Shown here one piece after another: positions 28,401 through 43,661 of a stretch of DNA of 64,000 bases (position 1 is the first letter of the stretch; every line of letters begins with the position of its first letter). The position numbers and the translations under genes are program-made. The stretch lies in assembly GCA_964035795.1 (NCBI GenBank), contig OZ038321.1, forward strand, positions 578,030 to 642,029, in the 5' to 3' direction. Below the pieces are notes generated by a model that saw only the letters and a program-made list of their open reading frames with translations, made no database searches and was not told where the DNA came from. The DNA is from Pterobdella sp. o SKG-2022 (Eukaryota > Annelida > Clitellata > Hirudinida > Piscicolidae).

Positions 28401-29598
28401 CAAAAAGTTCGTTATATTATATTTATTGCTATCACTATCCCCAACATTCTAACCCATTACACCACAGCCCCACCATCTTAGTACCCCACCCATCACCAAA
28501 CTACCCTACACTACACCACTCCCACCCACTCACCTTTCCAGCTACATCTACATCCCACTGGGAGGTCAAAGCAGTCAGCTTGTGTCTCTCATCGTCCCCT
28601 TCATCTTTGTCTTCTTATGGCATGGTGTTGAGGGAGATATTGCTGTTTGGACGTCAGTGAACGTAGTGGCTCTTATTATTGAGAAATATCTCAATGATTT
28701 TTATTCTTCAGGATATTTCATGGAGTTTTGTGTGAGTTGACTTGGTATTGTGATTTTTAGGGTGGTATTTTGTTGTATTAAGCGGTATTGTTGTTGTAGT
28801 GAGTGGTATTGTTGTACTAATTGTTGTTTACATTCTCTATCATTGATAAAGATTTTGAAGATAAAAAATTTGTTTAAAATATAATTGAAAAATGCTTGGA
28901 ATAATTTTTAAAATCCAAACATAAATCTTTTCATCTACATACCAATACCAACACAAAACCCCCCCTCAACCCCCATCCACCCTCTCTCTCCAACCATCCA
29001 TCTCACAGCAAAGAAACCTTTCCCAGTTGAACAGCAGACGTCTACAAACACTGATAATGCTACCTCTCTTTGGCTTCTCAAGTGCTGGCATCTTCGTCTT
29101 CCTGGGCAACTTCAAGGCCTCCATGGTGCTGGTGTACCGACTCTTCTGGGGCAGTTAGTTGTTTGATTTATATTTAATGTCCTATCATTCTAATCATCAT
29201 CATTTCTTAGTGTTTTTTTTTCGTTCTTTTTTTTGGAATTTAGTGATTTTGGAAATTTGTTTTTTTTTATAATTTTTTAATTTATTTTTCTATTTTTTTA
29301 ATTTTATATTTATATGTTTATTCAATAAGTTAACATCTTTTTAACACGAAACACTACATCTCACTGTACCACACCCACTATACCAAATCACATCCCACCC
29401 ACCATACCTCATCACATCCTACCACACTTCATCACATCCTACCACACTTCATCACACCCCACCCACCAAACCACACCCTACTCGCCATACCTCATACCAG
29501 GTTTTCCAGCTTCCTTCTTCCACTTGTTGACCGTGGGATACTGCTTTGTGCAGTTCAGCAAATATCGGAATGATTTGAAACCGGAAAAAAATCTTTGA
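22484..29598 (+). CDS. HHAT: Hedgehog acyltransferase-like MBOAT protein
   Basis: ER multi-pass enzyme of the MBOAT family; HHAT/Rasp palmitoylates the N-terminus of Hedgehog. Thirteen exons: 22484-22577, 22757-22821, 23341-23460, 24150-24347, 24571-25373, 26524-26623, 26861-27123, 27445-27488, 28100-28229, 28371-28406, 28542-28731, 29009-29153, 29501-29598, giving 761 aa (human HHAT is 493). Collinear matches to human HHAT include SDEEWVFWK, EDNMLLDYLLTLGMLRYIS, YLPLLVTGPFLTFDSF, YHHAILLSPTLM, MVKYFIIW, MWKKFDKGFYEFLKNYIYIP and FLWHGVEGD, where His645 is the predicted catalytic MBOAT histidine. The extra length comes from a Gly/Asp/Ser/Asn-rich stretch at about residues 195-410 (exon 5) and a Thr/Asn-rich stretch at about 463-510 (exon 7), both in frame. 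A strong internal donor (AATG|GTAAGG at 24686) could splice out part of exon 5, but no partner acceptor restores the frame with a sensible exon. Confidence 0.9.
22995..23062. repeat. Dispersed hairpin repeat, family B
   Basis: 'TATACTGCTGTAAATGTCAC' then 'AGCAACTGGGGTTGACAGCAG' and 'TCAGGCTAGATTATTGATAC'. CTGCTGTA and GACAGCAG are inverted halves of a hairpin. In HHAT intron 2. Confidence 0.65.
25890..25950. mobile_element. Family A fold-back element, solitary arm
   Basis: 'CAACAAACACAGTG', then 'GGACACGAAGCTTTTCGTAA', then 'GACTAGCTTAAATTATC', in HHAT intron 5. Matches one arm of the 16231 element and the solitary arm at 36795. Confidence 0.65.
26262..26521 (+). mobile_element. 5'-truncated LINE 3' end
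   Basis: Matches the last ~240 bases of the LINE at 43662-47070: 'CAGCCTGTCTCT', 'CATATCGCCCCTCA', 'GCAAGCGTTTGAAAAC', 'GCGCCTCTGTAGCAAACC', 'TAGTTTGCAAACTGCACG', then an (AAT)n tail. The tail ends directly at the HHAT exon 6 acceptor (TATCATAG|GC at 26524). Confidence 0.9.
27124..27370. repeat. (GGT/GAT)n-rich 5' part of HHAT intron 7
   Basis: Starts at the splice donor GTGTGGTGGTG and continues as diverged GTGGTGATGATG units for ~240 bases. Confidence 0.8.
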
Positions 29599-32500
29599 GC
29601 ATGAGATTATTTTAAATTATAATTATTTTCAAATTATAACAATAATGTTCATTTATATAGCGCTATATATGTAATGTGTTAGAATCGCCAATTTCTTTCA
29701 TGCAAATATAAATATTGTGACAAAACTAAACTATCATGCAATTAATTTCTTAGATACACCTTGTGTTCAATTTTAATTAAATTGGCGTTTCTATATGGTT
29801 CTCAATGATTTAAAACAGTGTATATTCTTTACTGTGATTTGAACTTCTACAATGGCCAAAATAATTATAGGCTTTCATATTCATACGCTGAGCTTCTGAT
29901 TATTATTATTATTATTATTATTTATTTTATTATTGTTTTTTTATATTTATTATTTTTATTTTTCTATATTTATTATTTTTATTATTTTTCTTTATATTTA
30001 TTATTCCTTATTGTTTTTTTTCATTATAAAACTATTTTTTCTTTATTAAATTATTCCATTATTTTCCTATGTTGATTTCATTCAGGACTGTCTATATAAA
30101 AGATCATGAGCTATTTGTGTTGTCCAATTATTTGAACTTGTCATTTCATTGAGATTATCATTATTATTGTTTTTATTAAGCTGATTATTTTGATTATTAA
30201 TATTATTTTTATTATGCTTTTTATTTGCTTTATTTTGATTTTTTTTTTGTTATTATTTTGATTATTTTTTTTTTTTATCATTGTTGTTATTATTTTGACT
30301 ATTGTTATTATTATTCTGACTTTTTTATTAATCTGATTTATCATTATTTTTATCAGACTTATTATTAAGCTTAGTTACCCACTATGCAATATTATTTTGA
30401 TTCTTTGGTCTGCTTCAGTCGTATTTCAGTTTTTTGGAAATTAGTCAGACCTTTTGTATTTTATGAACTTCAATTGTATATAGACTTGAATGTCGTATTT
30501 TGAGAATTTTATTTATTTTAATTTATTTCAATTATGAGAGATTTTCAATTTTACCTTTTATCAACTTTTCATTTCGGAGATCACTTAATCAAAAAATTGT
30601 TTGTTTTTAAATTTATATTATTAAAAATTTTATTTTTCTATTGAACATGAGTTTAAATAATATTAACATAGACTTTAAAAACCACAATGATAAGCTGATA
30701 TTATTCAATATTTAATGAATTATATTTTAAAACTTAATTAAAATATCAATATTAATTTAAATTTAATTAATTAAATAAATAATTCATGTAAATAATTAAA
30801 CTCAAATTTAACCTCCTTCCGCCCCTCATCTCGTTGAAGTACCATTCCTCCACCCTTGTAGATTCTATTGAAATTATTTATACAAAATGTCCTCAATGTT
30901 GGTTATGCTGCAATGATACCATGAATCATATAAGTTTTACGCCTATATATAAGGCGCAACTCTTATCAAAGGGTTTACGTGATTATGTGTGAGATTTTGA
31001 TACAATTAGAAATTAACTTATTTTACTAAACAATTTTGTGTGTAGCTTTTGTAAGATTAATTTTATTTTTTAAATAATAATTTATTCAGAATATTTTATT
31101 TATTTTTTAAATTAATTAATAATTATTATATTCAATTAATTTCATAAAATTCACGCCTAATATTTGCTATAAGTGATTTAAAGTCATTAAAATGACGTTT
31201 TGCCATTCAACTTGATTCATTATTTACTTTAATGAAGGTTATATAAATGATCCAAGTGGCTTTTAATTAATTAGGCTTTTATAAATATTATTTAGTCTTT
31301 TAATACTTAGTTAATTAGGCTTTCATAAATAAGATTCACTTGTAACTCTTTAGAGACATCTTAATGTAAAGAATTGATTGGTTGTTTATAAACAAGATAT
31401 AATTGGTTGTTTAAAATTTAGTTAATTAAAGCATTTGATTAATTATCAAATGCTTATTTTAATTGAGTTTATCGCAGTTGTAATCAGCACTCTAACAGTT
31501 TTTAATTGGAATTTATGTTTACTCTTACATTATCTAATATATTTTCTTAGACTTATAATTTTTTTTCATTTTTCCAAAATTTATGACACAAATCATTGAT
31601 ATTATAAATTTTATCATTTTATTTTTTTGTTGTTTTTGAAGCCAGTATTGCTTTTGAAGGTTTGTTAGCCGTTCAAGATACGATTATTAAATTTACATTC
31701 ATTTTTAAATTATTAAAAATGGTATTATAATAGATTTTAAAAAGATAATACATTTATTTAGCGCTGAACAAAAGTTTTTAATAAAAATTTAATGCAAATG
31801 TTCATATAACAAAAAAACGCTCATATGCAAAAAATAACAACTGAACTATTATTAATATTTTTTATATACTAATATTAATAGAAGCATTAACATTTTAAAC
31901 TCAATTTAATATCATAATGACAAATATCACAATTACTTGAAGACTATGGCTAAATTACACTCCAGTAAAAATTCATATATCCTAGTACTATGTCCGGTTA
32001 GAGGTCATACTAATAACCACATCAAAAAACTATAATAATAGCCTGAAAAAAAAATTTTTTTCTAACTAAAAATAACGATTGCGTGGATAACAGAACCGAA
32101 AACTGAAGATATGCATAAAAAAATAATAAAAAACAATAATAATATAAGGTTAAAATGCAACTTCAATTTATTATTTTTATTCATTTATTATTATCTTTAT
32201 TATTATTATGATTATTATAACTCGTTCAAAGTCTCAAAATAGCAGCCCTGACAACCATGCTATTAGTTGGAAAAGCACTGGGCGTCCAAGGAAACTAACT
32301 TACATGAAGAATACTCAAATAATATTTGATATATTATATTTAAATAAATTTTATTGATTATTTAATATATACATTAAAACTATAATATATTAAAATACAT
32401 ACATATTTATATAGAAGTAGTAAGAAATTATATTATTTTAAATATAATTATATATATTGGATAAATACATGAATTTATATACAACTTTATATAGTAGAAA

Positions 32501-34280
32501 CACATGTTAAGTTTATTTTCAGACATGTTTACTACCTGAAACCCGCCATTTATTCTTAGTTGAAATAGAGATTTAAACTTTAAAAAAATATGAAGTTATA
32601 TAGGATGTTATTTTAAAATGAATTCTTTGTTAAAATGAGCTTCAAACCTCAAAAAAAACTATATAGCTATATATATAATTTTTTAATATAAATATTTATG
32701 ATAATGAGGAGCTAAGAAGTCTTAGAATGTCCTGATTACAACTACTTGACATTACTGATATCAGAGATAATGCATGATTGGATGTATTTTTAAGGTAGTT
32801 TGTGTTTATGGAATATTTAAGGTAAAAATATTTAAAATCAATTGGGATTTATTTGCTAATATTATTAGTTATATATTAAAATAGTTAAATTCAACAATTG
32901 TGATAGTTATATTTTAGCTTGAGTACACTATTTTGAGACATCAGAAGATATTTTGTTGAGTATGCTGTTAAGAAATAAATGATATTAAAGTTGAACTTGT
33001 GTTGTGAAAATATTGTTTTATATAATTAAATTTTTGATTTATTACCATTTTTTTCATATTTTTACAAAAATTCTAAATGATGTTTCTTGATATATGAAAG
33101 ATAAAACGTGTATGCAGTAAGTTCAACTTTAGTTTATGAGAATTTTTAAACATGTTTAGAAAGTTAAGCTGAATTTTTCTACAGCCTGATTGTGCTTCAT
33201 TAACATAATGGGACATGAATAGAACTATTTTTTTGTATATTCATATGATATTTTTATATAAAGTTATACTCCTTTGTTTCAAGTAAAAATCTGATTGATT
33301 GTGAGATAATATAATTCAAACGTTTTTAGTAAGAGAATTTATTTGCTTTTATTAATACTTTAAGATCATTCAAGTCATTGTAAATGCAGAAAATTTCAAA
33401 AAATAAATAAATAAATAAAAGAAGTTTTTATAAAAATCAGATTAAATGCAAAATTTCACAAAAGTAGATAAAATGCAGAAATTTTTTAGCAATGGATAGG
33501 AAAATCTCGATAAGTTAGAATGAATTGAAAATCATATGCCATGCTAAGTAAATATAACCCCGAATGTCAAACTTAACATTTACATTTTTCAAAAGTTTCA
33601 ATATGAATTTTGAAGTTGAGATATCAAGACTAAAAATAAAAAATGAATTTGAAAATTTTCGAATACAAAATGATAAATTCAACCTAAAATTAAACACTGT
33701 TAAAAGGAGTTTTAGACGATCACACTTTCTACTAATAAGGCGATATTGGGTAAAAATTATCACAAAATAAAATTCGTTTCAATAAAAAAAACCTTTGAAG
33801 ACGTTTTCTGATTTGAAATTATGATATAATCCATTAAAAAAGATTTAAACAAAGTTTTGAGCGAAATGGGATTTTCGTGTATCGTCTGACAGTTTTTTTA
33901 AATAAAAGCTCTTTATTTCATTGATATTTTATCAAAACTCTTAATTATTTCACACTTCAAAATATTTTGGTATTTTAATATTTTCATATATTCTAATATT
34001 AAACTTTTTTTAATATTAAAAAAGTTTAACATTAAAAAACTCAAAAATATAAATTCGGTTGTAAGGAACCCCCCGTGAATACAAACAAGTGGAACATGCC
34101 GGTTGTGAAATGGGAAAATTAGCAAAGAAAACTAGCTTTACGAAAAACTTTGCAGTGTTTTTTCATATTAAAAACTATGGCAGTAGAGAGACATAAATGA
34201 GTGGCTGAGCTACATAATAATCAAGTTTAAAGATAAGACCGGAAATTTTCAAAAAAAGAAGATATTTTTATGCAGGCGAA
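29599..34280. other. Gene-poor AT-rich region
   Basis: No exon recognised on either strand. It holds (ATT)n blocks around 29900-30370; 'ATTTATATAGCGCTATATA' at ~29650 and 'TTATTTAGCGCTG' at ~31755, both resembling SINE/LINE tails; a short perfect hairpin AGCATTTGAT-TAATT-ATCAAATGCT at ~31431-31455; and a GCCTATATATAAGGC hairpin at ~30943-30957. A family A arm fragment lies at 34129-34165. Confidence 0.5.
34129..34165. mobile_element. Family A fold-back arm fragment
   Basis: 'AACTAGCTTTACGAAAAACT' then 'TTGCAGTG' is a diverged reverse complement of the core CACGAAGCTTTTCGTAAGACTAG. Confidence 0.4.
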
Positions 34281-34620
34281 TTTATCCTAGTGTTACAAAA
34301 ATTCCCAAATAATCTCACACCCACAGAATTTGAGAAAAAAAAAATCCGAGAAAGATGGTGCAAAAAGCTTGTTTTAGTTTTAAGAGAATATTTAGATATT
34401 ATGGAACAAAGCAGAGAAGGTGAAAAAATAGTTGAAGAGAGAAGACCTTGTTACCTTTGTCACATACTTAAGCGATCAAAATCTACCGATGTTGACAGAA
34501 CTTCAAAATGTCTTCAACGGAGAAAAAAAAGAACGTCCACGACCTAACATGGCAACCGTCATCAAGGATAGAGGACTCTCGAATTTGGAAAGAGAAAAAT
34601 CTGAGCAGAAAAGGAAATAA
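34281..34620 (+). pseudogene. Unidentified coding-like remnant
   Basis: Two overlapping frames look protein-like in otherwise AT-rich DNA. One (34290-34547) includes EERRPCYLCHILKRSK, resembling a Cys-x2-Cys element. The other (about 34432-34620) includes DLVTFVTYLSDQNLPMLTEL and ends with a charged EREKSEQKRK tail. A frameshift between them could join REGEKIVEE to the second frame. The composition is less biased than the surroundings. I do not recognise the family; a decayed DNA-transposon or retroelement fragment or a lone exon are possible. Confidence 0.25.
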
Positions 34621-35512
34621 AGAAATTTTTTTCCAAACAAGTATTTTGGGTTTCCGGTAACTAAAAAAATTAAAAACTCAGTTTGCTTGTGTAGTTATAA
34701 AAATGTGGCCTACGTGAAACGGATATCAAATAAAAAAAATTCAAAGATTAAATATAAATAGATCAAAATATTTGTCGATTAGAAAAAATAAAAATAAACA
34801 AAAAAATGCAAAATCATAGAGAACAAAAATTGTTCGAATTTCAAAATATTGCATTGAGAAGTGCATGAAGCTTATACCTCTGAGCTTATAGATGTTTTAT
34901 ATTATTATTGTTTTTATTATGATTATTTTTATTCATATTGTTTTATTATTATTATTATTGTTTCAATTGTTATTTGATATTAATATTCTTTTTTTTATTA
35001 TTTTTGTGATAATCAACTAGCCACAATAATTCGAGTGAATTTACGAAAACAAATAAATTATTTTAAGATACGAATTATCATTATTTTTTTAAATAAAATT
35101 TATTTATGCTCATAAATATACTCACTATAATTTTTTGAATATTTTTATATTTCCAACCTCGTTACTAGCAATGGTCAAAGAGAAGTTTATGGTGCTGAAA
35201 TTATCGAGGGAATAACAAATTGTGAAATTGTGCAAAAAAATAATAATGAGAATAAAAATTATTATTATTATTATTATTATTACTATAACTATAATTATTA
35301 TTTATATTATTATTACTATTTTGCTTTTTAAAAATATCTTATTATTCTCGGGTTCAGAAAATCATATTGTTCTTCAAAAGTTAAAAAAAAAAATCAACCA
35401 TCACAATAATAATATAAAAAAAATAAACCATCACAATAATAATATAAAAAAAATCAACCATCACAATAATAATATAAAAAAAATAAACCATCAATAATAA
35501 AAAAAGAAATAA
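34621..35512. other. Intergenic AT-rich DNA with a 30-bp tandem repeat
   Basis: No exon seen. At ~35385-35495 a 30-bp unit (AAATCAACCATCACAATAAT plus AATATAAAAA) is repeated nearly four times. (ATT)n runs lie at ~34900-34990 and ~35258-35320. Confidence 0.6.
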
Positions 35513-38283
<2,771 letters not shown>

Positions 38284-39252
38284 GTTGTCTTCTTTTGTGA
38301 TGTTGTGCGTGTCAGGTTCACTTTTAACACTTCTCAAGTGGCCATTATGCAAATCATTTAAGTGTTTTTCTGTTTGGGATTTGTTTGGTGGTTTTTTAAG
38401 GGTTCTATAAGTTAATTTTGATAAAAAGTGACTTTTAGTATTGGCATCTATATTAGATTTTCGCCATCATCCAAGAAAAAACTATAAAATCTCAACAAGC
38501 AACTTCAGTGATAACATCCTCACGAACCTGCTTTCAATTGGTTGGATTTTTTTGATGACGTCACTATGTTACCTGTAGTGATTCTGGATCCTGTATGAGG
38601 GTTGGTAAAAGGGGTTCAGGGTTGAATTTGATTGGAAGAATAATAAATATTTTTTTGAAATTTTTATATTTTCTGAAGTAATTCTAAATTGATCAAATGT
38701 TTTTTTAACTAGTTTGAGATTGAACTAATTTTGAGTATAATATAATTAAATATTTGAAAAATAATTTAATAAAATAATTTTTTTTATTAATATAATATAT
38801 TTATTTTGAATTTTTTCATAACTATATCAAAATTATATTCTGAGTCTCTGTCCAACTTTGAGTCTAATATAAAAAAAATTAAAAAAAGGGTTTTTTCAAA
38901 AATATTAATAAAAAATTCTCCTTTTTCGAAAATTTCATCACAAAACAAATTACATCAAAATTGATCCAACAAAAACTAGAAGTTTAGCTGAGATTGGTTT
39001 TCCACTATTCACAATAAATCGAGTATACTTAAAAACGCAAATAAATTTTATTGAGATACAAAGCTTTTGGTTAACAAAGTGACATTTTCAAGTGAAAAAA
39101 ACTTCAGATTGGCGACAGAAATTAAAAGTTTATTTTATATTTAAACTCGAAACAGATATATATATATATATATCCAAAGAACATAAAAACATTTAAAAAA
39201 TTGTAAACAATTGATAAATATTTATCGAGCAATTCCGTTGTCAAGGAGAAAT
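38284..39252. other. 5' region of the EEPD1-like gene and AT-rich DNA
   Basis: The EEPD1-like frame stays open from 38283 back to about 38448, so the first part may be coding. The rest is AT-rich with no exon recognised. A weak fold-back-like stretch ('TTTATTGAGATACAAAGCTT') lies near 39046-39066. Confidence 0.4.
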
Positions 39253-41125
39253 TTATGTTAATCTCATTGGTCGGTGTGTTGTTAGGGGTGTTGCTGTTCT
39301 ACTTATATCTTTTGTATCTATTTATAATTTTATATTATATTTATATTTTCTGTTTTTATATTCATATAAAGTTTTATATTATTTTATAGAATAAAAAAAT
39401 ATTATTTTTATTGATTTCTTAGAATTTTTTCTCAAATAGTTTAGCCCCTCAATAGTTAATATTCCAAATTTAACTTAATATGAAACGATTCACTTTTTTG
39501 CTATAATTAGATCAAATTTTTTATATCATAAAAAAAATTCGACAAGCATGAAATAAAAGAAAAAAAAATGAAAAGCAAAACATCAAAACACCCACCCATA
39601 CACGAAAGAGATAAAAAAAAATTACAATGAGAGATAAAAACGAGAAAAAGACAAAATAAAATTAGAAAGACACAGAAAGACTTAAACAAGATAAAACAGC
39701 AAAACCACATACAAACACAAAAAAAAACACACAGACACACAAAAACAAACACAAACAGACACACAAAAACAAAAACAAACAGACACACAAAAACAAACAC
39801 ACACTGCAATCAGGAACAGACAATAAAAACGCAAAATGCACACAAAAAAAAGCAAAAATACACTGAAACAAGAACAAATGCAAGTAAAACCATATACAGA
39901 GAACAACAAACACACAAACAAATATACACAGACACACAAACAAACACACACAAAACCACATAAGTAAACCCACAGAAACATAAACATACACACAGACACA
40001 TAAACAAACACACCGAATCATAAACATATACACAGACACATAAACAAACACACCGAAACATAAAAAAACACACAAAAATACCACTGGTAGACACGAAATT
40101 GTTTTTGAAGTCAATACTGAAAGTGGCGCTCAAGTTTTTGCGGTCTTTTAGACTTTTCATTCTTTCCCTGTTTTGATTTTATTTGTTTATGTTATTATTT
40201 CCATTTTTGTTGTTGTTATCGTTTTTCTATTTTCCCAACATTATTTGGCTAGTTTTTAATAATAATAATTATTATTATTTTTATTATCATTTATTTATAT
40301 CATTATTGTTATTATTTACGAGCGTTCTCTTAGAGAAAAAAACGCAGGATATCGTAAGCATAAATATTGATTGTTTGACATAAATGAATAATAATAATAA
40401 TAATAATAATTTTTATCATAACTAATAATAAAAATAATGCAGGATAGAAAAAATAAAAATAGAAATAGTAATAACAGTAATAATGCAAATAATAAAAAGG
40501 AAAAAAAATAAAAAAAAGACAGAAATAGAAAAAAAAAAAGGATAAAACAGAAGAGAAATCACAATAATAATGAAAACAAGCAAAAGCATGATGGAAGATC
40601 ATAGCCACGTACCCAATGTTATACCTCCGCCGAGTTTCTAGACATCATAATAGAAATAATAAAAATACTTTTTTGTTTTTTTTTGAGATTTTTATTGTTG
40701 TTTTTCTGATTATTTTTATTGTTGTTAATATTGATATCTATAGTGTTATTAAAGTTATTATTGTTATTATTACGATTATTATCTTTTTGTGTTATTATTA
40801 ATAGCATCTAAAATTATTGTCATCATTATGATTATTATTCTTATTCTTATTTTTGATATTATCATTAATAGCGCCATAAACTATGGAAGACAGCATTGTA
40901 AACAGAAAAGAAAAACATTTTTTCTGTTTCTTCAACCACATTTTAAAAATTAATAATAATAATAATAATAACAATAATAATAATAATAATATTAACAATA
41001 ATAATAACAATAATAGTAATAAAAACGACAATAATAGTAAGTAGACCATTTGATTGCAATTGGTTGGGCTTTACCTCATGTGGGCCATAGCAATAACAAA
41101 GAAATAATGATAACAATGATGTCAT
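39253..41125 (-). CDS. Candidate small multi-exon gene, unidentified
   Basis: Low-confidence model on the minus strand. A first exon 41125-41075 would encode MTSLLSLFLCYCYGPHE, signal-peptide-like, ending at GAG|GTAAAG. A 25-base exon 40637-40613 (CTAG acceptor, GTACGT donor) gives TRRRYNI. Exon 40167-40082, after CAAAACAG, gives ERMKSLKDRKNLSATFSIDF and NNFVSTS and ends at a GTATTT donor. A last exon 39293-39253 gives ATPLTTHRPMRLT and a stop. The last three keep phase with each other, but exon 1 (phase 0) does not join the 25-base exon (phase 1), so at least one exon is missing or the model is wrong. No family recognised. Confidence 0.22.
39690..40081. repeat. CA/CAAA-rich low-complexity tract
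   Basis: About 390 bp of diverged ACACAAACA units on the plus strand. The Cys/Val/Phe-rich minus-strand ORFs over it (CVCVFVC-type) are products of the repeat and not proteins. Confidence 0.9.
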
Positions 41126-41379
41126 ATTTGTTTTTATTGTTTTGAAGAATTTTAACACATAAATATGAGTGATAATACAATTAATAATACTAATGATATG
41201 CTTTTAAGAGTTGTTAACGAGAGAGTCACTCAGATTTGGCACTCAAGTGGTCATTGTTGGCAACAATCTGGCTTTGCAATAAAGGAAACACCATAGAGGA
41301 TTGGTTAAATTTATATTAAGGTTTATATGCTAATGATGGATGATTTATTATTTATCGATATTATTATTTTATTATACAG

Positions 41380-41712
41380 ATGATCCTGGGCTGCACTGAA
41401 GACAGCGTCTCCAATTTGAGACTGCTTCCCTGTTATAACCTGGATAACAGTAGACTTCGGTAACAGGTATCGACAAACTGATATCCTGGTATCGTTGTCA
41501 TTTGGCTTGGCGGAGGATCATTCTTTATTGACAACGGCAAGGCAAACTGCCAAGTGTGGGAACGGCGGTTCTTGAAATCCGATAGTTTCCAGTTGGACGT
41601 TAGCTTGGGCTGGCAGTTCTATGAAAACTTTGTTCCAACTAAAAATGGCTTTCATTAGCTGACTGCTGTATACCCCAGCTACTGGGACGCCTACAGCAGT
41701 ATAATCTAATAT
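41380..41712. repeat. Unclassified repeat ending in family B hairpin
   Basis: A 330-base GC-richer island. The end 'CTGACTGCTGTATACCCCAG' then 'CTACTGGGACGCCTACAGCAG' folds as a nested hairpin (CTGCTGTA/TACAGCAG outside, CCCAG/CTGGG inside) and matches 22995-23062 in reverse orientation. Confidence 0.5.
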
Positions 41713-43484
41713 GCAAATTATTATTATTAGATTCTTTAGTGATAAAAACAACTATTACATGAAACTTGGAAAATGTCCAATAGAGGTGAAGAAGCTAAAA
41801 ATTATTTTGATTCCAGTTTCTAATTTGTCATTTTTAAAGCCTATGAAGACGGTGGCAGGATAATGTTTGGGGTATAAAGTCAGCGTTCAGAAAAAATGTA
41901 TTTCTTTCAAAGTGGGACGAATTTCCAAGAGCTTATGATTGCTTGTTACAAAAAGTTCTGGATCTAATCAATATCTTCAGATCTGTTTTTAAAACTATAT
42001 TGTTTAATTTATTTTTTTTCACCCATTTTAATTTTTAAACCGCTTTAAAGTTTTCTATTCACTTTTAAAACCTTTTTTTAAATCTACATTCACTTTTAAT
42101 GGCAGTGAGTCACGAGAAATGACGTGTGCATAGAAAACAATGTTTCCGATGAGATAAATTTGTGGCAATGAATAAAAGTGAACTCCAATAAAAAAATTTT
42201 TCAATTCATAAAAATGTTATTTTTCTAAAAAAATAAATTTTACTGAATATTAATAAAAATAGAAAAAAAGTTAGAAAAATAATTTCCTTTCTAAAAAAGA
42301 AATTAATTTTTATTCCGAAAATTCTCTAATATAAGTACCACATGAACAAAAAATATATATTTCACGACGTCAGTGCAACCAAGTGAAGATTTATTGATTT
42401 TTTATCTATTTCCGGTTTTTGTGTTTTCATGCCAGTTTTTTGAGCCTTTTTAATCATCTCATTTTTATCTTGCTGTTTTACTTTCTTGCTCAGAACTTTT
42501 TATGAATTTTTTTCTATTTGTTTCTTATTCACAATTATTATTACTGTTATTATTCTTATTACAGAACTAATAAAATTTTCACAACAGTTCAAGAACTAGT
42601 ACCAACCACAAAGAACTTCAACAAAAGGCTGATAAAAGGGCATTCCTGCAAGTACTAGACTTAATCTCATGACTCTATTAAATTATGCTCGAGTTTTTCT
42701 GAGTTTATAATTACCAAGATGTTTCGAAACTTCCTGGGTTAAACATCACTATAATAAAGCTCATAAAGTAGTTTTATTATTGTTATTATCATTATTGTTA
42801 ATTTTCCGGCTATAATTTTTGACAAAAAGTATATTTCAATCGATTCAATTATTAATATTGATATTTTTATTTATTTTAATTGATTTAATTATTAAAATTT
42901 ATATTTTTATTACTCCTTAAATAAATCCAGTCACCATGATAGCATGTGTATTAATTATAAAAGTAACCATAAATATGAGATAATTATGAATTTTATATAG
43001 GTAGCTGGAATTATCATATAAACTAAATTATTCATGAAGTAATTATAACTAATATAATTTTAAATTTAAAATAATTATTATATGAATAAATATAATTACT
43101 CAATAAGCACAATTTTTTTTCATCAAATACACCCTCTCATACCTAAAGTTATGTTAGACGTCTTGAAGCGTAAAAAAGTCCAGCCATCAACTTTTATCAC
43201 TTGAGCATGTGACAATAATTATAAATCCGATAAATAAGAATTGTTGTTAAGATTCCGTTCATACTGTGGTTGTTGTTATTATTCTTATCATTATTTTTGT
43301 TTTTATTGTTATTTTTATAATTACTATAAATTTTTTTAATTATTATTGTTATTTTTGTAATAAATATTATTTTGTTTTTATTATTATTGTTATTATTTTT
43401 ATTATTGTTATTATAATAGGTTGCCTTCGTGTTTCGCTATTGTGTTTTCAAAAGTTTTAAGTTGATCAAGTTTGAATATTTAAT

Positions 43485-43661
43485 GACAAAAACAATAATA
43501 ATAACAACAACAATCATAGAAATAATAATAATAAAACAATAAAATTAACAACAACAATAACAATAATATCAACAACAACAGCAACAACAACAATAATAAC
43601 AATAATATCAACAACAACAGCAATAACAACAATAATATTAATAAAATAACAATAATAATAA
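43485..43661. repeat. (AAC/AAT)n microsatellite
   Basis: Mixed AAC, AAT and ATC triplets directly abutting the truncated 5' end of the LINE, probably the insertion target. Confidence 0.85.

Larger units (their letters stand above)
41126..43661. other. Intergenic region with repeat fragments
   Basis: No exon recognised. 41380-41712 is noticeably GC-richer than its flanks and ends in the family B hairpin, so it is probably part of a larger dispersed repeat. (ATT)n at 43265-43420 and (AAC/AAT)n at 43485-43660 lead up to the LINE. Confidence 0.5.

Noticed and set aside
39507..40160. Several overlapping Cys/Val/Phe-rich minus-strand ORFs resembling membrane proteins
   Set aside because: They arise from the CAAACACA low-complexity tract. 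Only the end near 40082-40167 looks protein-like and is listed separately as a weak exon.
40798..41049. ORF containing MWLKKQKKCFSFLFTMLSSI as a missing middle exon of the 39-41 kb candidate gene
   Set aside because: No acceptor AG with a pyrimidine tract at a position that restores phase with the neighbouring pieces.
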